NCBI RefSeq assembly: GCF_000518665.1
Contig: NZ_JAEA01000003.1
Location: 124,001-188,000 of the forward strand
Length of the DNA stretch: 64,000 bases
Direction of reading: 5' to 3'
Origin: Microvirga flocculans ATCC BAA-817
GTDB lineage: Bacteria; Pseudomonadota; Alphaproteobacteria; Rhizobiales; Beijerinckiaceae
Under the pieces are notes generated by a model. That model made no database searches. It was given only the letters and a program-made list of their open reading frames with translations, and had not been told where the DNA came from. The position numbers were made by a program, and so were the translations under genes. This document shows, one piece after another, positions 18,858 through 28,355 of this stretch; the stretch's first letter is position 1; each line of letters opens with the position of its first letter.

Positions 18858-21737
18858 TTGCGGATCGTATCTTTCGCCATAACCCTTCTCTTGGCGACAT
18901 TCCTGGGGCTCGCCTGGCCGGCGAACGGCTGGGCCGTGGAGTCCGTTCGCGTCGACCCCAAGATGAAGGCCATCGACCTCACCCCGGCCATCGAGCACTA
19001 CAATTCCGATGGGGACGAGATCCGGATCTCGACCGCGCCCGGACGCGACGGCATCGTCCGCCGCATCGCGGTGAAGGCGCGCGAGGCCGGCACCCGGCCG
19101 GACTGGATGGTCTTCGCGCTCACCAACGACACCGACGAGCAGATCGAGCGCCTTCTGGTCGCCCCGCATTTCCGGCTCACCGGCTCGGGCGTCCTCTGGC
19201 CCGATCTCGGCGCGACCCGCATCGCGGCGATCACCGCGAGCCAGGGCATCAGGCCCGAGCGTGACGACAGCGAGGATGCGGACATCTTCCTCATCACCCT
19301 CGATCCGGGCACGACCGTGACCTTCGTGGCGGAGCTGCGCACCGACAACCTTCCCCAGCTCCATCTGTGGGATGCGGATGCCTACAAGGACCGGGTGAAC
19401 GGCCTGACCCTCTACAAGGGCATCATCATCGGCATCGCGGGGCTCCTGGCCCTGTTCCTCACCATCGTCTTCGTGGTGAAGGGCGCCCTGATCTTCCCGG
19501 CGGCGGCGGCGCTGGCCTGGGCGGTGCTGGCCTATGCCTGCATCGATTTCGGCTTCTTCCAGCGCGTCTTCCCCATCACGGAAACGACCGAGCAGGTCTA
19601 CCGCGCCGGTGCGGAGGCGGTGCTCGCGGCCACGCTTCTCGTCTTCCTCTTCGCCTATCTCAACCTGAACCGCTGGCACGTGCGCTACAGCCACGTGACG
19701 GGATTCTGGCTCCTGTTCCTCGGTGGGCTGGTGGCGCTCGCCATCGTCGACCCACCGGTGGCCTCGGGCGTCGCCCGCATGTCGATCGCGGCGGTGGCCG
19801 GGATCGGCTTCGTGCTCGTGATCCATCTGGCGACCCACGGCTACGACCGCGCCGTGATGCTCGTCCCGACCTGGCTGCTCCTCGTCGCCTGGGTGACGGC
19901 GGCGAGCTTCACGGTGGTGGGACAGCTCACCTCGGACCTCGTGCCCCCCGCCCTCGTGGGCGGCCTCGTCCTGGTGGTCATGCTCATCGGCTTCACGGTG
20001 ATGCAGCACGCCTTCGCCGGCGGCGCCTTCGCGCGCGGCTTCGTGAACGACACCGAGCGCCGGGCCCTCGCCCTGACCGGCGCCGGAGACATCGTGTTCG
20101 ACTGGGACGTGGTCTCCGACAACATCTTCGTGAGCCCCGAGGTCGAGCAGCAGCTCGGGCTCAAGCGCGGCTCGCTGGAAGGCCCGGCCTCCGCCTGGCT
20201 CGACCTGATCCACCCCTTCGACAAGGACCGCTACCGGCTGGGCCTCGATGCGGTCATCGAGCAGCGCCGGGGCCGCCTGACCCAGGATTTCCGCCTGCGC
20301 TCGTCTTCCGGCGCGCATCACTGGTTCCGCCTGAAGGCGCGTCCTGTGATCGGCTCCGACGGCGAGGTGCTGCGCATCGTCGGCACGCTCGCGGACGTGA
20401 TGGACACCAAGACCGCCGAGGAGCGCCTGCTCCACGACGCGGTGCACGACAACCTGACGAGCCTGCCGAACCGGCAGCTCTTCTACGACAGGCTGGAAGC
20501 GGCCCTCACCTTCGCCGGACAGGACGACTCGCTGCGCCCCACCGTGCTCGTCATCGACATCGACAAGCTCAAGGAGATCAACGCCACGGCGGGCTACGCC
20601 GCCGGAGACTCGATGCTGCTGACCCTTTCCCGCCGCCTGAGCCGCCTGCTCAAGCCGCAGGACACCCTGTCGCGCATCTCGGGCGACGAATTCGCGATCA
20701 TCCTGCTCTCCGAGCGGGAGCCAGACCGGATCATTTCCTTCGCCGACATGGTGCGGCGCGTGGTCACGACGCCCTACACCTATGCGGAGCGCGAGTTCTT
20801 CCTCACCGCCTCCATCGGCATCGCCCTGTACGATCCGCAGATCGCGGCGCGGCGCGAGGAGGTGCTGCGCAATGCCGAAATCGCCATGGCCCATGCGCGC
20901 CGTCACGGCGGCGACCGGATCGAGGTCTTCCGCCCCACCATGCGCTCGGACCGCAGCGACCATTTCACGATGGAGACCGACCTTCGTCATGCGGTCGACC
21001 GCGGCGAGATGAAGGTCCTGTTCAAGCCCATCGTGCGCCTGGAGGACCGGACCATCGCGGGATTCGAGTCCATGCTGCGCTGGGATCATCCCCGGCTCGG
21101 CCGCATCGGCCCGGAGGATTTCATGTCCATCGCCGAGGGAACGGGCCTCATCGTCAAGCTGAGCGTGTTCCTGCTCGAGCAGACTGGACGGGAACTCTCC
21201 GCCTGGCAGAACGCGCTCGAGGTCGATCCGCCGATCTTCGCCAGCGTGAACATGTCGAGCCACCACCTGCTGCGGCACGACCTGCTGCAGGACGTGAAGG
21301 CGGTCATCGCCCGCACCGGGGTCATTCCCGGCTCGCTCAAGATCGAGATGACCGAAAGTCTCGTGATGGAGAATCCGGAATATTCCGCCCAGATGCTCAC
21401 GCGCCTGAGGGATCTGGGCGCGGGCCTATCGCTCGACGATTTCGGAACGGGCTATTCCGCCCTCTCCTACCTGCTGCGCTTCCCCTTCGATACGATCAAG
21501 GTGGACGAGTCCTTCGTGCGCCAGATGGCGGCCGGCAAGCCGGTGATCCTGCGCTCCATCGTCAAGATGGCGCACGAACTTGGCATGGAGATCGTGGCGG
21601 AGGGCGTCGAGAGCGAATCCGAGGCGATCGAGCTCTACCAGCTCGGCTGCGAATATGCGCAGGGGCCCGTCTTCGGCGAGCCGATGTCGACGCTCCAGGC
21701 ACGGCAGCTCGTCGGCGCCTCCCCGGTCGCCGCCTGA
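18858..21737 (+). CDS. Membrane-bound PAS-GGDEF-EAL protein (cyclic-di-GMP signalling)
   Basis: About 959 residues: a signal-like N-terminus (RIVSFAITLLLATFLGLAWP), an extracytoplasmic sensory domain (about 30-180), seven or so transmembrane helices (about 190-400), a PAS domain (about 400-515), a GGDEF domain and an EAL domain. This resembles 7TMR-type receptors. The GGDEF active-site motif reads RISGDEF; the EAL motif reads ESM in AGFESMLRWDHP, although other phosphodiesterase residues (IEMTES, DDFGTGYSALSYL, IKVDESF, AEGVES) are present. It probably degrades, or senses, cyclic-di-GMP. The start is uncertain: TTG at 18858 gives a clean signal sequence; TTG at 18789 is possible. The preceding 200 bases show no gene. 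Confidence 0.9.
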   Translation: MRIVSFAITLLLATFLGLAWPANGWAVESVRVDPKMKAIDLTPAIEHYNSDGDEIRISTAPGRDGIVRRIAVKAREAGTRPDWMVFALTNDTDEQIERLLVAPHFRLTGSGVLWPDLGATRIAAITASQGIRPERDDSEDADIFLITLDPGTTVTFVAELRTDNLPQLHLWDADAYKDRVNGLTLYKGIIIGIAGLLALFLTIVFVVKGALIFPAAAALAWAVLAYACIDFGFFQRVFPITETTEQVYRAGAEAVLAATLLVFLFAYLNLNRWHVRYSHVTGFWLLFLGGLVALAIVDPPVASGVARMSIAAVAGIGFVLVIHLATHGYDRAVMLVPTWLLLVAWVTAASFTVVGQLTSDLVPPALVGGLVLVVMLIGFTVMQHAFAGGAFARGFVNDTERRALALTGAGDIVFDWDVVSDNIFVSPEVEQQLGLKRGSLEGPASAWLDLIHPFDKDRYRLGLDAVIEQRRGRLTQDFRLRSSSGAHHWFRLKARPVIGSDGEVLRIVGTLADVMDTKTAEERLLHDAVHDNLTSLPNRQLFYDRLEAALTFAGQDDSLRPTVLVIDIDKLKEINATAGYAAGDSMLLTLSRRLSRLLKPQDTLSRISGDEFAIILLSEREPDRIISFADMVRRVVTTPYTYAEREFFLTASIGIALYDPQIAARREEVLRNAEIAMAHARRHGGDRIEVFRPTMRSDRSDHFTMETDLRHAVDRGEMKVLFKPIVRLEDRTIAGFESMLRWDHPRLGRIGPEDFMSIAEGTGLIVKLSVFLLEQTGRELSAWQNALEVDPPIFASVNMSSHHLLRHDLLQDVKAVIARTGVIPGSLKIEMTESLVMENPEYSAQMLTRLRDLGAGLSLDDFGTGYSALSYLLRFPFDTIKVDESFVRQMAAGKPVILRSIVKMAHELGMEIVAEGVESESEAIELYQLGCEYAQGPVFGEPMSTLQARQLVGASPVAA

Positions 21738-21739
21738 TT

Positions 21740-22351
21740 TCAGGCGTGGCCGGCTTCCATCGACAGCATGGCCGGCTCGATGCCGATGCGGCGCAGGGCC
21801 ATCTCGTAGCGCAGGTCGGCGGCGGTGTTGAAGATCAGCTCCGCATCGGCTGGGCAATTGAGCCAGCCGTTCGCCTGCATCTCGAGCTCCAACTGCCCCG
21901 CGCCCCAGCCCGCATAGCCGAGGGCGAGCACTGCGTTTTCGGGTCCATCGCCCGTGGCGATGGCGCGCAGGATGTCGACGGTCGCCGTGAGGCAGATGCC
22001 GTCATCGATGGGAAGCGTCGACTGGGCGATGTGATAGTCGGGCGTGTGAAGCACGAAGCCGCGCGTCGTCTCGACAGGGCCGCCGATCAGAACCTGCATG
22101 TTGCCGACCCTCTGCGGCAGCCGGATGCGCTCCGGCTCGGGGACGATCTCGAGCTGCACCAGGAGGTCCGGCATCTTCACATGCGCGGCGGGACGGTTGA
22201 GGACGATGCCCATCGCCCCCTCCGCCGAATGGGCGCAGACATAGATGACGGAGCGGGCGAACCGCTCGTCCATCATGCCGGGCATGGCCACGAGAACCTG
22301 CCCGTCGAGGTAGGGGGATTCGGTGCCGTATGGAGAAGGTTGAGAGCCCAT
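21740..22351 (-). CDS. YqgE/AlgH family protein (DUF179)
   Basis: A 203-residue protein with the family pattern [25 protein letters not shown] near the N-terminus, [25 protein letters not shown] and [15 protein letters not shown]. AlgH was named as a regulator of alginate synthesis in Pseudomonas, but the molecular function of the family is not settled. The ATG at 22351 fits the family length; the frame is open upstream but that extension runs into the divergent promoter region. It ends two bases from the convergent GGDEF-EAL gene. Confidence 0.92.
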   Translation of the reverse strand: MGSQPSPYGTESPYLDGQVLVAMPGMMDERFARSVIYVCAHSAEGAMGIVLNRPAAHVKMPDLLVQLEIVPEPERIRLPQRVGNMQVLIGGPVETTRGFVLHTPDYHIAQSTLPIDDGICLTATVDILRAIATGDGPENAVLALGYAGWGAGQLELEMQANGWLNCPADAELIFNTAADLRYEMALRRIGIEPAMLSMEAGHA

Positions 22352-22433
22352 ATCCTCAATCTGCCTTGCCGGACCCGGCCACGCGATCACAGGATTGTGG
22401 ATGGCCGATCCGGGAATAAACGCATAAAGGAAG

Positions 22434-22448
22434 CGCCTCAGGGAGGCG
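22434..22448 (+). promoter_or_regulatory. Hairpin covering the ribosome-binding region of the DsbD-like gene
   Basis: CGCCTC at 22434-22439 pairs with GAGGCG at 22443-22448 around a 3-base loop. The 3' arm is part of GGGAGG, the purine-rich sequence that would bind the ribosome for the ATG at 22457. This could reduce translation unless opened. Confidence 0.45.
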
Positions 22449-22456
22449 TCAGTTCC

Positions 22457-23290
22457 ATGGCTTTCATGCTCCGCGCCGCTTCGGCCGCCCTTTTTCTGAT
22501 TGTGTCCCTGGAAGCCGCCGTCGCGCAACCCCTTGCGTCTTCCGCCACGACCCAGGGCTTCCATTCCCGCACCCGCCTGATCTCGGGCGGCGCGCAGGGC
22601 GATCATTGGCTCGCCGGGATCGAGATCAGCCTCGACGAGGGATTCAAGACCTATTGGCGGACGCCGGGCGATTCCGGCCTGCCGCCCCGATTCGACTGGA
22701 CGGGCTCGGAAAACGTGGAAAGCGCCGACATCAAATGGCCCGCTCCCGCGCGCCACGAGGATGCGGCGGGCATCACCTATGCCTATGGCAAGAAGGTCGT
22801 TCTTCCCGTGGTCGTGAAGGCGAAGGACGCCACCAGGCCCGTCAGGCTCGTGCTGTCGGCGGAATACGGGATCTGCAAGGACATCTGCATTCCGGCCCAG
22901 GCGAACCTCTCCCTCGACCTGAGCGGGGCCGGCGCCGACCGAGGCGCCATCGAGACGGCCCTGGCGAAGGTTCCGGTCCCGCAGCCTCTCGGCGCGCCGG
23001 CGGAATTGTCCGTCCTTTCGGTCGCCCCGGCCTCCTCCACCCCGGACAAGCCCGCCCTGTCCGTCACCGTCCGCGCCCCGTCCGGCACGGTTCCGGCTCT
23101 CTTCGCCGAGGGGCCTGAGAACTGGTATCTCTCGACCTCGAAGCCCGATGGGGACAACCGCGTCACCGTGACCATCGAGGACAAGCCCCGGGACGCCTCG
23201 GGCCCTGTTCCCCTGCGCCTGACCCTGGTGGCCGGGGACAAGGCCGTCGAGACGGAGATCGGTATCGACGGCAGCGGGCGGCCGCGCTAG
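22457..23290 (+). CDS. Secreted stand-alone DsbD N-terminal (alpha) domain-like protein
   Basis: A 277-residue protein with a signal peptide ([20 protein letters not shown], cleavage near AVAQ) and an immunoglobulin-like DsbD-alpha domain. The cysteine pair in [12 protein letters not shown] is the redox-active pair of this domain, which passes electrons to periplasmic thiol proteins. Full DsbD also has a membrane domain and a thioredoxin domain; both are absent here, so an electron donor must come from elsewhere. It lies 40 bases upstream of a peroxiredoxin gene on the same strand. A short hairpin covers its ribosome-binding site. Confidence 0.82.
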   Translation: MAFMLRAASAALFLIVSLEAAVAQPLASSATTQGFHSRTRLISGGAQGDHWLAGIEISLDEGFKTYWRTPGDSGLPPRFDWTGSENVESADIKWPAPARHEDAAGITYAYGKKVVLPVVVKAKDATRPVRLVLSAEYGICKDICIPAQANLSLDLSGAGADRGAIETALAKVPVPQPLGAPAELSVLSVAPASSTPDKPALSVTVRAPSGTVPALFAEGPENWYLSTSKPDGDNRVTVTIEDKPRDASGPVPLRLTLVAGDKAVETEIGIDGSGRPR

Positions 23291-23330
23291 GGAAGAGTCT
23301 CATTCAACGGCATAGCTTTGGAGGATCCGC

Positions 23331-23813
23331 ATGCCCATCCAGGTTGGAGAACGCCTGCCCCAGGTCACTTTCCGCGTCATGACGCCCGACGGTCCCGTCG
23401 CGAAGACCACGGACGATCTCTTCAAGGGCCGCAAGGTGGTTCTCGTCGCCGTTCCCGGCGCTTTCACGCCCACCTGCCACCGCAACCACCTGCCCGGCTA
23501 CGTGCAGAAGAAGGATGAGATCAAGGCCAAGGGCGTCGATGCGATCCTCGTGACCGCGGTCAACGACGTCTTCGTGCTGGATGCCTGGGGCAAGGCCTCG
23601 AGCGCCGACGGCATCGATTTCCTCTCCGACGGCAATGGCGATTTCGCCAAGGCCATCGGCCTGTCCATGGACGGCTCGGGCTTCGGCCTCGGCACGCGCT
23701 CGCAGCGCTATTCCATGGTGGTCGAGGACGGCGTGGTGAAGGCGCTCAACATCGAGGACGCTCCCTCCAAGGCGCAGCATTCCGGCGCCGAGAATATCCT
23801 GAAGGACCTCTGA
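23331..23813 (+). CDS. Peroxiredoxin (Prx5-type)
   Basis: A 160-residue protein with the peroxidatic cysteine in VPGAFTPTCHRNHLPGY, the Prx5 signature, and the conserved Arg in FGLGTRSQRYSMVVEDG. No second cysteine is visible, so it is probably a 1-Cys form resolved by glutathione or another thiol. It reduces hydrogen peroxide and alkyl hydroperoxides in the cytoplasm. GGAGG precedes the ATG. It may share a transcript with the DsbD-like gene upstream; the two proteins work in different compartments, so a direct partnership is not implied. Confidence 0.95.
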   Translation: MPIQVGERLPQVTFRVMTPDGPVAKTTDDLFKGRKVVLVAVPGAFTPTCHRNHLPGYVQKKDEIKAKGVDAILVTAVNDVFVLDAWGKASSADGIDFLSDGNGDFAKAIGLSMDGSGFGLGTRSQRYSMVVEDGVVKALNIEDAPSKAQHSGAENILKDL

Positions 23814-23838
23814 TCCTCCTGCTCCCGAAGCCGGAGGG

Positions 23839-24306
23839 TTAAACCTGCGCCCTCCGGCCCTGCTTCTTGAACGGCTGCATGGCCGCCACGGCGAGTTCGT
23901 CGACGCGGATATTGGTCGGGTCGTCCGCGTGCCCCTTGACCCAGTGCCAGGCGACATCGTGGCGGGAGGCCGCCTCGTCGAGGGCCCGCCACAGATCCTC
24001 GTTCTTCACCGGCTTGTTGTCGGCGGTGCGCCAGCCGCGCCGCTTCCAGTTGTGCATCCATTGCGTGATGCCCTGGCGCACATATTGGGAATCCGTGAAC
24101 AGATCGACCGCGCAGGAGCGCTTGAGCGCGTTCAGGCCCTCGATGGCGGCGCGGATCTCCATGCGGTTGTTGGTGGTGTGCTCCTCCCCGCCGGAAATCT
24201 CCTTCTCGCTGCCCTTGAAGAACAGGATCGCGGCCCAGCCGCCCGGCCCGGGATTTCCCGAGCAGGCGCCGTCCGTGTAGATCATCACGCGCGCGGGATC
24301 GCTCAT
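23839..24306 (-). CDS. rnhA: Ribonuclease HI
   Basis: A 155-residue protein with the RNase H fold and catalytic acids: Asp in [16 protein letters not shown], Glu in [13 protein letters not shown], Asp in [11 protein letters not shown] and a C-terminal Asp in IRVDELA; the HxxG/D histidine region is in [13 protein letters not shown]. It degrades the RNA strand of RNA-DNA hybrids. Its ATG overlaps the thrB stop by four bases, and the order ispH-thrB-rnhA is common in Rhizobiales. It converges on the peroxiredoxin gene. Confidence 0.97.
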   Translation of the reverse strand: MSDPARVMIYTDGACSGNPGPGGWAAILFFKGSEKEISGGEEHTTNNRMEIRAAIEGLNALKRSCAVDLFTDSQYVRQGITQWMHNWKRRGWRTADNKPVKNEDLWRALDEAASRHDVAWHWVKGHADDPTNIRVDELAVAAMQPFKKQGRRAQV

Positions 24307-25268
24307 GCCTTGAGCCCGTATTCGCGCGCATGCTGCACATGGCGGTGGAAGTTGAGCTTGCGGTCGTATTCCAGCGGATCCTTCGGCTTCACCAGCGCGC
24401 CCGGCGGCACGTTGAGCCAGTCCACGAGGCGGGTCAGCATGAAGCGCATGGCCGACCCCCGGCAGAGAACCGGCAGGGCCTCGATCTCCTGCGGCTCGAG
24501 CCGGCGCACGGACTGGTAGCCCGCCAGCATCGCCCGGCCCTTGGTCAGGTTGAACGAAGCGTCGGCCTCGAAGCACCAGGCATTGAGGCAGATCGCGACG
24601 TCGTAGGCGAAAGCGTCGGTGCAGGCGAAGTAGAAGTCGATGAGGCCCGACACCTCGGGGCCGATGAAGAACACGTTGTCGGTGAAGAGATCGGCATGGA
24701 TGATGCCGCCGGGCAGGCCGCGCGGCCAGTCGGCTTCCAGGCTCGCCAGCTCCCTCCGCGTGCGCTCGGCCAGCCCCGCGGAGACCGTGTCCGCCTGGGC
24801 CTCGGCCTGGGCGAAGAGCGGCCCCCAGGCCTCCAGCGACAAGGCGTTGGCCCTCCGCATGGAAAAGTCCCGCCCCGCCAGGTGCAGCTTCGCCAGGGCC
24901 GCGCCCAGCGCCCAGCAATGCTGGGCCGTAGGGCGGCGCACCGCGATGCCTTCCAGGAAGGTGATGATGACGGCGGGCCGCCCGGCGACCCTCCCCAGGG
25001 GCTCGCCGCGGCGGTTGTTGACCGGCAGCGGGCAGTTGAGCCCCTTCTGCGCCAGGTGCTGCATGAGCGCGAGAAAGAAAGGCAGGTCGTCCTCCCGCAC
25101 CCGCTTCTCGTAGAGGGTGAGGATGTAGGACCCCTTGGTGGTATGGAGGAAATAGTTGGTGTTCTCCACGCCCTCGGCGATGCCCTTGTAGGAGAGCACC
25201 GTGCCGATGTCGTAGGTTGCGAGGAATGCCGACAGCTCCTCGTCGCTGACTTCCGTATAGACTGCCAC
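24303..25268 (-). CDS. thrB: Homoserine kinase (type II, APH-like fold)
   Basis: A 321-residue protein matching the ThrB type II family, which uses an aminoglycoside-phosphotransferase-like fold instead of the GHMP fold. Features: [20 protein letters not shown] at the nucleotide site, catalytic [13 protein letters not shown], and metal-binding [10 protein letters not shown]. It phosphorylates homoserine to give the substrate of ThrC. Starts with GTG three bases after the ispH stop and overlaps rnhA. The kinase and synthase of the same pathway therefore lie in separate operons within about 9 kb. Confidence 0.95.
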   Translation of the reverse strand: MAVYTEVSDEELSAFLATYDIGTVLSYKGIAEGVENTNYFLHTTKGSYILTLYEKRVREDDLPFFLALMQHLAQKGLNCPLPVNNRRGEPLGRVAGRPAVIITFLEGIAVRRPTAQHCWALGAALAKLHLAGRDFSMRRANALSLEAWGPLFAQAEAQADTVSAGLAERTRRELASLEADWPRGLPGGIIHADLFTDNVFFIGPEVSGLIDFYFACTDAFAYDVAICLNAWCFEADASFNLTKGRAMLAGYQSVRRLEPQEIEALPVLCRGSAMRFMLTRLVDWLNVPPGALVKPKDPLEYDRKLNFHRHVQHAREYGLKA

Positions 25269-25271
25269 CGC

Positions 25272-26231
25272 TTACTCCGCCGCCTGCTCACGAAGCTCGC
25301 GAGGTAAAGGAAAGAACACGCTCTCGTCCGCCGTGGACACGCTCTCCACCGAGACCTCGTAGCGCTCGGCGAAGGCGTCGATGATCTCTTCCACCAGGAT
25401 CTCGGGCGCGGAGGCTCCGGCGGTGATGCCGAGGCTGCGGATGTTCCCGAACAGAGACCAGTCGATATCCTCGGCCCGCAGGATCAGCCTGACCAGGGAG
25501 CATCCCTCCCGCTCGGCGACCTCCCGCAGGCGCTGGGAATTGGAGGAATTGGGCGAGCCTACCACGATCATGGCATCGACCTGGGGCGCCACGCGCTTCA
25601 CCGCCCCCTGGCGGTTGGTGGTGGCGTAGCAGATGTCTTCCTTGTGCGGGCCGACGATGGACGGGAAGCGCTTCTTGAGGGCCTCCACCATGTCCTTGGT
25701 GTCGTCGACGGAGAGCGTGGTCTGGGTGACGAAGGCCAGGTTTTCCGGATCGGCGGGCTGGAGACGGGCGATATCGTCGACGGTCTCGACCAGGGTCGCC
25801 GCCCCCTCGGGCAGCTGGCCCATGGTGCCGATCACCTCCGGATGGCCCGCATGGCCGATGAGGACGATGTGGCGGCCGCGCTTGTGATGAATCTGCGCCT
25901 CGCGGTGCACCTTGGTCACCAGCGGGCAGGTCGCGTCGATGGCGAAAAGGTTCCGGCTCTCGGCCGCTTCGGGAACAGATTTCGGAACCCCGTGGGCGGA
26001 GAAGATCACCGGCGCGCGGGTATCGGGGACCTCGTCGAGTTCCTTGACGAAGACCGCGCCCTTCCGCTTCAGGTTTTCCACGACATATTTGTTGTGCACG
26101 ATCTCATGGCGCACATAGACCGGTGCGCCATGGAGCGCGAGCGCCTTCTCGACCGCGTCGATGGCACGGACGACCCCGGCGCAGAAGCCGCGCGGGGCGC
26201 AGAGCAGAATGTCGAGAGGGGGCTTCGTCAT
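25272..26231 (-). CDS. ispH: 4-hydroxy-3-methylbut-2-enyl diphosphate reductase
   Basis: A 319-residue protein with the three cysteines that hold the iron-sulfur cluster: [15 protein letters not shown] (first), [13 protein letters not shown] (second) and the C-terminal ICYATTNRQ (third). The ligands [13 protein letters not shown] and [11 protein letters not shown] contribute to the substrate site. It makes IPP and DMAPP in the last step of the MEP isoprenoid pathway; the farnesyl diphosphate used by CtaB in this window ultimately derives from this route. First gene of the ispH-thrB-rnhA operon. Confidence 0.97.
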   Translation of the reverse strand: MTKPPLDILLCAPRGFCAGVVRAIDAVEKALALHGAPVYVRHEIVHNKYVVENLKRKGAVFVKELDEVPDTRAPVIFSAHGVPKSVPEAAESRNLFAIDATCPLVTKVHREAQIHHKRGRHIVLIGHAGHPEVIGTMGQLPEGAATLVETVDDIARLQPADPENLAFVTQTTLSVDDTKDMVEALKKRFPSIVGPHKEDICYATTNRQGAVKRVAPQVDAMIVVGSPNSSNSQRLREVAEREGCSLVRLILRAEDIDWSLFGNIRSLGITAGASAPEILVEEIIDAFAERYEVSVESVSTADESVFFPLPRELREQAAE

Positions 26232-26504
26232 GATGTGCCGATGTGGCGAGACGAGGCCCCTCCTGTCAAGCGGGAGCGGCGCTTATTCGCGGCGCAGGTG
26301 AGCCCGAAAGGCGCGCTCTTCCCTCCCCGCAAGGGAAGCGGCGCCTGGGATCGAGCCCTCGACCCAAGGCCGGCACGGCGCGGGCATCCAGCCCAAACCT
26401 GTGCGGTGAGGCACGAGACGGGACAACGCCCTCAAGAAACGCTCGCTCTCATGCCCAAGAATCCCTAGAAAGGTGCAACAGACCTTCGTTTCCTTCCGAT
26501 CCCC

Positions 26505-28355
26505 ATGGCATCCACGGCTTCCCACGTCAGCTTTCTTCCCCCCGTCCTGACCTTCTGCGGAGCAGCGGTCGTGGCCGTGCCGATCTTCCGGCTGATCGGC
26601 CTGAGCGCGGTTTTGGGCTATCTCGCGGCGGGCGTGGCTATCGGTCCGTCGGGCCTGAGCCTGGTCGGCGACCCGCAGACCATCGCGACCGTGGCCGAGC
26701 TCGGGGTGGTGCTTCTGCTCTTCATTATCGGGCTCGAATTGAAGCTCTCCCATCTCTGGGAGATGAAGCGCGACATCTTCGGCCTGGGCTTCGCGCAGCT
26801 GACGGTGACAGCCATCTGCCTCGGGGCCGCGGCCTATTGCATCGGCTTCTCGCCCGAAGCCTCCTTCGTCACCGGCGTGGCCGTCGCCCTCTCCGCCACC
26901 GCCATCGCCCTGCAGATGCTGGGCGAGAGAAGCGACCTGCAAACCCCTTACGGACAGCGCTCCTTCGCCATCCTGCTCTTCCAGGACCTGTCCGTCGTTC
27001 CGCTGCTCGCCATCCTCCCGCTCCTCGCCTCGGGAGCCGCCGAGGAGCATGGCTCGCTCGCGGATCGCCTGCTCGCCGTGGGCGAGGCTCTTCTCGGCAT
27101 CGCCGCCGTCGTGCTGATCGGCCGCTATGGGCTCAACCCCTTCTTCCGGATTCTCGCCCGCAGCGGCGCCCGCGAAGTGATGACCGCCTCGGCATTGCTC
27201 GTCGTTCTCGGCGCGGCCATGCTCATGCAGGAGGTCGGGCTCTCCATGGCCATGGGTGCGTTCCTGGCGGGTCTTCTGCTCGCGGAATCGAATTTCCGCC
27301 ATCAGCTGGAGGCGGATATCGAGCCTTTCCGCGGCATGCTGCTCGGCCTGTTCTTCATGAGCGTGGGCATGTCGATCGATCTCGCCCTCGTGCGGGAGCA
27401 ATGGCTGCTGCTGGCGCTGGCCGCGCCCATCGTCATTCTGGGCAAGACCTTCATCATCGCCATTCTCTCGATGCTGTTCGGCGCGAGCTGGCGCGACGGC
27501 CTTCGGTCGGGCACGCTTTTGTGCACGGCGGGCGAATTCGCGTTCGTGCTCATTCCCGTTGCGGCGGGGCTCGGCCTCATGGCGCAAGGCGAAGCGCAGC
27601 CGCTCACGGCCCTTGCCGCCATCACCATGCTGGTCGGACCGCTCCTTTCCACCCTCGTGGAGAAACTGCTCAGCCGCGACGGCGAACAGCAGGAGGAGCC
27701 GGATCTGGAGGGTCTCGCCGGCCAGGAGGGCACCCTTGAAAGCCGCGTTCTCGTGATCGGCTTCGGCCGTTTCGGGCAGATCGTGAACCAGGTTCTTCTT
27801 GCGCGGGGCATTCAGGCCACCGTGATCGACAACGATGTGGAGCGCATCCGCGATGCGGGGCGCTTCGGCCTTCAGGTCTATTACGGGGACGGCACCCGCC
27901 TCGACGTGCTGCGCGCGGCAGGAGCCGAGAAAGCCGAGATGATCTGCGTCTGCATCGACGACCAGGATGCCCTGACGAAGATCATCGAGATTATTCACGA
28001 GAATTTCCAGAATGCCCGCAGCTTCGTGCGGGCTTTCGACCGCATCCACGCGGTCGAGCTCATGAAGCTTGATGTGGACTACCAGATCCGCGAGGTCTTC
28101 GAATCCGCCATCGTCTTCGGGCGCGCGGCCCTGGAAGAGCTGGGAACGGATCCTGAAACGGCGGCCGCCGCCGCCAACGACGTGCGCAAGCGCGACATCG
28201 CCCGCCTCGTCCTGCAAAAGGAGATCGGCGCAATGGGCGGCGCGGAACTCGTGGTCGGCGCCAAGATTGCCCCCGAGCCGCTCACGGCACCGACGGGCAA
28301 GGCGAAGGCCTTGAGTCCCGAAACGCGCGATATCCTTGGCGAAGGGGTGATGTGA
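26505..28355 (+). CDS. Kef-type monovalent cation:proton antiporter with TrkA-N domain
   Basis: A 616-residue protein: an N-terminal Na/H-exchanger-type membrane domain (about residues 1-385, 12-13 helices, starting VSFLPPVLTFCGAAVVAVPI) and a C-terminal RCK/TrkA-N Rossmann domain (about 405-530, RVLVIGFGRFGQIVNQ with the GxGxxG motif). This is the KefB/KefC (CPA2) architecture for potassium efflux, usually controlled by NAD(H) or glutathione adducts. The last ~60 residues look like a flexible tail. The stop overlaps the MATE gene start. The 273 bases before it (26232-26504) show no gene. Confidence 0.93.
   Translation: MASTASHVSFLPPVLTFCGAAVVAVPIFRLIGLSAVLGYLAAGVAIGPSGLSLVGDPQTIATVAELGVVLLLFIIGLELKLSHLWEMKRDIFGLGFAQLTVTAICLGAAAYCIGFSPEASFVTGVAVALSATAIALQMLGERSDLQTPYGQRSFAILLFQDLSVVPLLAILPLLASGAAEEHGSLADRLLAVGEALLGIAAVVLIGRYGLNPFFRILARSGAREVMTASALLVVLGAAMLMQEVGLSMAMGAFLAGLLLAESNFRHQLEADIEPFRGMLLGLFFMSVGMSIDLALVREQWLLLALAAPIVILGKTFIIAILSMLFGASWRDGLRSGTLLCTAGEFAFVLIPVAAGLGLMAQGEAQPLTALAAITMLVGPLLSTLVEKLLSRDGEQQEEPDLEGLAGQEGTLESRVLVIGFGRFGQIVNQVLLARGIQATVIDNDVERIRDAGRFGLQVYYGDGTRLDVLRAAGAEKAEMICVCIDDQDALTKIIEIIHENFQNARSFVRAFDRIHAVELMKLDVDYQIREVFESAIVFGRAALEELGTDPETAAAAANDVRKRDIARLVLQKEIGAMGGAELVVGAKIAPEPLTAPTGKAKALSPETRDILGEGVM

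Noticed and set aside
18795-21278. An 827-codon minus-strand frame opposite the GGDEF-EAL gene
   Set aside because: Antisense to a well-supported gene, with biased composition and no recognisable domain.
19367-23290. A 1307-codon plus-strand frame joining the EAL gene region to the DsbD-like gene
   Set aside because: Only its last 277 codons are a real gene. The rest is out of frame with the GGDEF-EAL gene and antisense to AlgH, and is low-complexity Arg/Pro.
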